Source: Streptosporangiaceae bacterium
GTDB lineage: Bacteria > Actinomycetota > Actinomycetes > Streptosporangiales > Streptosporangiaceae
Assembly (NCBI GenBank): GCA_030041195.1
Contig: JASHOI010000705.1
Span: 1-8,240 of the forward strand
Direction: 5' to 3'
Length of the DNA stretch: 8,240 nucleotides
Shown: piece after piece, positions 6,151-8,240 of the stretch
Position numbering within the stretch: the first letter of the stretch is position 1
Layout of the letters: every line of letters begins with the position of its first letter
Notes under the pieces: generated by a model
The model's database searches: none
What the model was told of the DNA's origin: nothing
The model's input: the letters and a program-made list of their open reading frames with translations, nothing else
Made by a program: the position numbers and the translations under genes

Positions 6151-6179
6151 CGTCCGCCTCCGGTGCCAGCCGCCGGACG
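6151..6179. terminator. Possible bidirectional terminator between convergent genes
   Basis: The 31 bp between the stops of the pentapeptide gene (6148) and the MerR gene (6180) hold the perfect inverted repeat CGTCCG (6151-6156) and CGGACG (6174-6179). An alternative inner stem is TCCGG/CCGGA (6159-6163 and 6173-6177). A symmetric stem could stop transcription from both sides. There is no T run. Confidence 0.45.
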
Positions 6180-6632
6180 TCAGCGGCTGGGCGCCCATAG
6201 CTGGTCGGCGTCGCCGGCGGCGACCCGGCCCCGGTAGACGTCGATCTTGTGCTCGATGAGCTGGAGGTTCTCCTGCAGCTCGGCGAGCCTGGCGAGCACC
6301 TCGGCCCGGTGGGCCTCCATGAGCGCGAGCCGTTCCTGCTCGTTGCCGGGACCGGCCAGCACGAGCTGGGCGTAGCGCCGGATGGCCTTGATCGGCATGC
6401 CGGTGGCCCGCAGTCGGGTGCAGACGTTGATCCAGACGAGGTCCTCGTGCTGGTAGCGCCGCCGGCCGCCGGTGGTGCGGTCGACGTGGGTGACGACCAG
6501 CCCGGCGCGCTCGTAGTAGCGCAACGTGTGCACGCTGACCCCGGTACGCCGAGCGGCCTCGGCGATGCTGAGGCCCCCCGCGGGGACGGATTCGGTGAGC
6601 GCGGTCCACGGCCGCGGCTTGACTTCGAGCAC
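6180..6632 (-). CDS. MerR-family transcriptional regulator
   Basis: 150 residues from a GTG at 6632. The N-terminal winged helix-turn-helix is LSIAEAARRTGVSVHTLRYY (21-40), with the wing TTGGRRRYQHEDL (53-65). The linking helix WINVCTRLRATGMPIKAIRRY (67-87) leads to a dimer coiled coil of about 98-133. The layout resembles the AdhR/NmlR-like group of MerR proteins. Its only cysteine, Cys71, lies two residues from the position I recall for the redox cysteine of AdhR, so redox sensing is possible but unproven. There is no C-terminal drug-binding domain of the BmrR/TipA type. No ribosome binding site precedes the GTG, and a TAAAAT box on this strand (6645-6640) ends seven bases before it, so translation may be leaderless. 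The gene is divergent from a DHA2 exporter, its probable target. Confidence 0.92.
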   Translation of the reverse strand: MLEVKPRPWTALTESVPAGGLSIAEAARRTGVSVHTLRYYERAGLVVTHVDRTTGGRRRYQHEDLVWINVCTRLRATGMPIKAIRRYAQLVLAGPGNEQERLALMEAHRAEVLARLAELQENLQLIEHKIDVYRGRVAAGDADQLWAPSR

Positions 6633-6649
6633 GCTCTAAATTTTAGCGT
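6619..6649 (+). promoter_or_regulatory. MerR-type promoter of the exporter gene, 19-bp spacer with dyad
   Basis: TTGACT (6619-6624) and TAGCGT (6644-6649) are separated by 19 bp, the stretched spacer typical of promoters activated by MerR proteins through DNA distortion. Within it lies TTCGAGC-AC-GCTCTAA (6624-6639), six of seven pairs matching. A second dyad, ACGCT-N9-AGCGT (6631-6649), overlaps the -10. The -10 ends seven bases before the ATG at 6657, implying a leaderless transcript. The control site also overlaps the first codons of the MerR gene, so binding could regulate that gene too. Confidence 0.65.
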
Positions 6650-6656
6650 CGTCCTC

Positions 6657-8144
6657 ATGAGTTCCTCCACACCGACGAACACCGCGAACGGCGAGCTCAG
6701 CCACCGCCGCCGGCTCCTGGTGCTCGCGATCTGCTGCGCCAGCATCCTCGTGGTGGTGATGGACATCTCCATCGTCAACATCGCGCTGCCGGCGATGCGC
6801 CGCGACCTGCACGCCTCGGAATCCGGCCTGCAGTGGACGATCGACGCGTACACCCTTGTGCTGGCCAGCTTCCTGGTGCTGGCCGGATCGACCGCCGACC
6901 GGGTCGGCCGCCGGCGCATCTTCCAGACCGGCCTGGCCGCCTTCGGGCTCGGCTCGCTGCTGTGCGGCCTGGCGCCGGGCATCGGCTGGCTGATCGCCGC
7001 GCGTGTCCTGCAGGCCGTCGGCGGCTCGATGCTCAACCCGGTGGCGATGGCGATCGTCGCCAACACCTTCCCCCGCCCGGCCGAGCGGGCCAGGGCGATC
7101 GGCGTGTTCGGCTCCGTATCCGGCCTGGCGCTGGCGCTCGGCCCGATCCTCGGCGGCGCCCTGGTCGACGGCCTCGGCTGGCGCTTCATCTTCTGGGTCA
7201 ACGTGCCGATCGCGGCGGCGGCCATCGTGTGCACCGCGCTGTTCGTGCCCGAATCCCGCGCCCCCCGGGCGCGCCGGTTCGACCCGGTGGGCCAGAGCCT
7301 GATGGTCCTGGTGCTGGGCAGCGTCGTCTACGCGATCATCGAGTCCGCCAGGTTCGGCTGGACCTCGCCGGTCATCGTCGGCCTGCTCGCGGCCGCCGCA
7401 GGCGGCGCGGCGGGCATCCTGGTCTGCGAACCACGCCGGGTGGACCCGCTGCTGGAGCTGCGCCTGTTCCGCAGCCTGCCATTCAGCGCGGCGATCGTAT
7501 CGGCGCTGTTGGCGCTGTGCGGGTTCGGCGCGTTCCTGTTCGTGACCACCCAGTACCTCCAGGACGTGCGCGGCATGCCGGCCCTGACGGCCGGGCTATG
7601 CCTGCTTCCCGTCGGGGTGCTGGTCGTGCTGCTCTCCCCGCGCACCGGGCGGCTGGTCGGCACGCGCGGCCCCCGGCTGCCGCTGGTGGTCTCCGGGGCC
7701 GCGCTGGCGCTGGGCGGCGGCGCGTCGCTCTGGCTCGGCCCGGCCACTCCGCTGCCGGCGGTGCTCGGGATCTATGTGCTGTTCGGCATCTTCCTGGGCA
7801 CGGTCAACCCGCCGATCACCAACTCGGCGGTCTCCGGGATGCCGCGCGCGATGGCCGGAGTTGCGGCCTCGCTGGCCTCGGTCGGGCGGCAGACCGGCAC
7901 CAGCCTCGGCGTCGCGATCTCCGGCGCGGTCGTGGGGCGGAGCCTGGCCCGAGGCGGGACGGCGTTCACCGGCGCGGCCCACACCGTGTGGTGGCTGGTG
8001 CTCGGGCTCGGCGCCGGCATCCTGGTCCTGGCGCTGGTCAGCACCGGGCGCTGGGCCCTCGGCACCGCCGGGCGGGCAGCGGCGCTGTTCGAGGAGGTCG
8101 ACCACGGCGCCGCTCCCCGGACCCCGGCCCTAACCCGCCGCTGA
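6657..8144 (+). CDS. DHA2 (EmrB/QacA) family MFS efflux transporter
   Basis: Complete 495-residue membrane exporter, probably driven by proton exchange. Motif D1 in helix 1 is MDISIVNIALPAM (35-47, Asp36), motif A is GSTADRVGRRR (77-87) and motif C is LGPILGGALV (161-170). RFIFWVNVPI (176-185) is a familiar DHA2 segment. Length and hydrophobic pattern fit the 14-helix group. The frame is open upstream to 6249, but that part lies opposite the MerR gene. ATG 6657 is the first start clear of it, sits just behind the promoter and gives a normal cytoplasmic N-terminus before helix 1. The gene is related to, but clearly diverged from, the exporter at the left edge, so this is not a recent duplication. 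Substrate is not predictable; toxic compounds or an antibiotic are usual for the family. Confidence 0.94.
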   Translation: MSSSTPTNTANGELSHRRRLLVLAICCASILVVVMDISIVNIALPAMRRDLHASESGLQWTIDAYTLVLASFLVLAGSTADRVGRRRIFQTGLAAFGLGSLLCGLAPGIGWLIAARVLQAVGGSMLNPVAMAIVANTFPRPAERARAIGVFGSVSGLALALGPILGGALVDGLGWRFIFWVNVPIAAAAIVCTALFVPESRAPRARRFDPVGQSLMVLVLGSVVYAIIESARFGWTSPVIVGLLAAAAGGAAGILVCEPRRVDPLLELRLFRSLPFSAAIVSALLALCGFGAFLFVTTQYLQDVRGMPALTAGLCLLPVGVLVVLLSPRTGRLVGTRGPRLPLVVSGAALALGGGASLWLGPATPLPAVLGIYVLFGIFLGTVNPPITNSAVSGMPRAMAGVAASLASVGRQTGTSLGVAISGAVVGRSLARGGTAFTGAAHTVWWLVLGLGAGILVLALVSTGRWALGTAGRAAALFEEVDHGAAPRTPALTRR

Positions 8145-8145
8145 C

Positions 8146-8165
8146 CGCCGCGGCGCGCCGCGGCG
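8146..8165. repeat. 20-bp perfect palindrome just after the exporter stop
   Basis: A 20-bp, fully symmetric, purely G/C sequence centred on GGCGCGCC begins two bases after the stop codon (8142-8144). As RNA it could form a stem with a tight loop and help end the transcript. As DNA it could be a protein site. Chance is less likely than usual at this length, but the low complexity of the base composition weakens the case. Confidence 0.6.
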
Positions 8166-8178
8166 CGACGCGCCGATA

Positions 8179-8234
8179 CGTGGTGGTGGGTCCCCCGCTG
8201 TCGTTCTTTGAACAACGTGGGCCCCACCACCACG
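8179..8234 (+). terminator. Long nested hairpin at right edge, likely terminator or leader structure
   Basis: Perfect 12-bp arms, CGTGGTGGTGGG (8179-8190) and CCCACCACCACG (8223-8234), enclose 32 nt. Inside is a second stem, GTCGTTC-TTT-GAACAAC (8200-8216), with one mismatch, and CCC/GGG runs between the two could pair as well. It begins 35 bp after the exporter stop, which suggests a terminator. It could instead be an attenuator or operator for a gene beyond the window. There is no T run in the six bases left after it. Confidence 0.55.
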
Positions 8235-8240
8235 CTGGAT

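Noticed and set aside
6249..6656. Upstream in-frame extension of the right-hand exporter.
   Set aside because: It lies opposite the MerR gene and upstream of the promoter. Its translation is not membrane-like, and the ATG at 6657 gives a normal exporter N-terminus.
5150..7234. Very long minus-strand open frame (694 codons) across the pentapeptide gene, the MerR gene and the start of the right-hand exporter.
   Set aside because: It runs antisense or out of frame to three genes with clear family motifs. Its translation is rich in Arg, Pro and Ser with no recognisable domain, as expected of shadow frames in GC-rich DNA.
1..8240. Mobile element or phage origin.
   Set aside because: No transposase, integrase, flanking target duplication or tRNA is visible, and codon use looks even across the genes.

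Overview
The window is very GC-rich, with third codon positions almost all G or C and long open shadow frames opposite most real genes. The start signals are of actinobacterial type, and several genes look leaderless. Gene families (DHA2 drug-efflux MFS, HxlR, TetR with a YRG-type N-terminus, MerR, secreted alpha/beta hydrolase, secreted pentapeptide-repeat protein) fit a soil or filamentous actinomycete. Genus cannot be told from this sequence, and no rRNA, tRNA, CRISPR array or transposase is visible.

Layout, left to right. (1) Positions 1-1334, minus strand: a DHA2/EmrB-QacA family MFS exporter whose C-terminus runs off the left edge. It is divergent from (2) an HxlR-family regulator at 1398-1892, plus strand, across 63 bp that hold four alternating half-sites and two back-to-back -35 elements. 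(3) A TetR regulator at 1862-2548, minus strand, overlaps the 3' end of the HxlR gene by 31 bp. It is divergent from (4) a secreted alpha/beta hydrolase of the Abhydrolase_10 type at 2655-4262, plus strand. (5) After 206 bp containing an AT-rich promoter comes a secreted pentapeptide-repeat protein with three regularly repeated interruption modules and a C-terminal beta-rich domain, 4469-6148, plus strand. (6) Converging on it is a MerR regulator at 6180-6632, minus strand. That gene is divergent across 24 bp from (7) a second, complete DHA2 exporter at 6657-8144, plus strand. The right edge holds a 20-bp perfect palindrome and a long hairpin.

The window is best read as three adjacent divergent regulator/effector pairs: HxlR with exporter, TetR with secreted hydrolase, MerR with exporter. 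A secreted pentapeptide-repeat protein lies between the second and third. Each pair looks like a self-contained ligand-responsive switch. Nothing shows that they form one pathway, although export, extracytoplasmic hydrolysis and stress sensing would fit a detoxification or self-protection region. The least explained element is the modular secreted pentapeptide-repeat protein. The best-resolved regulatory signals are the HxlR operator cluster and a 19-bp-spacer MerR-type promoter.
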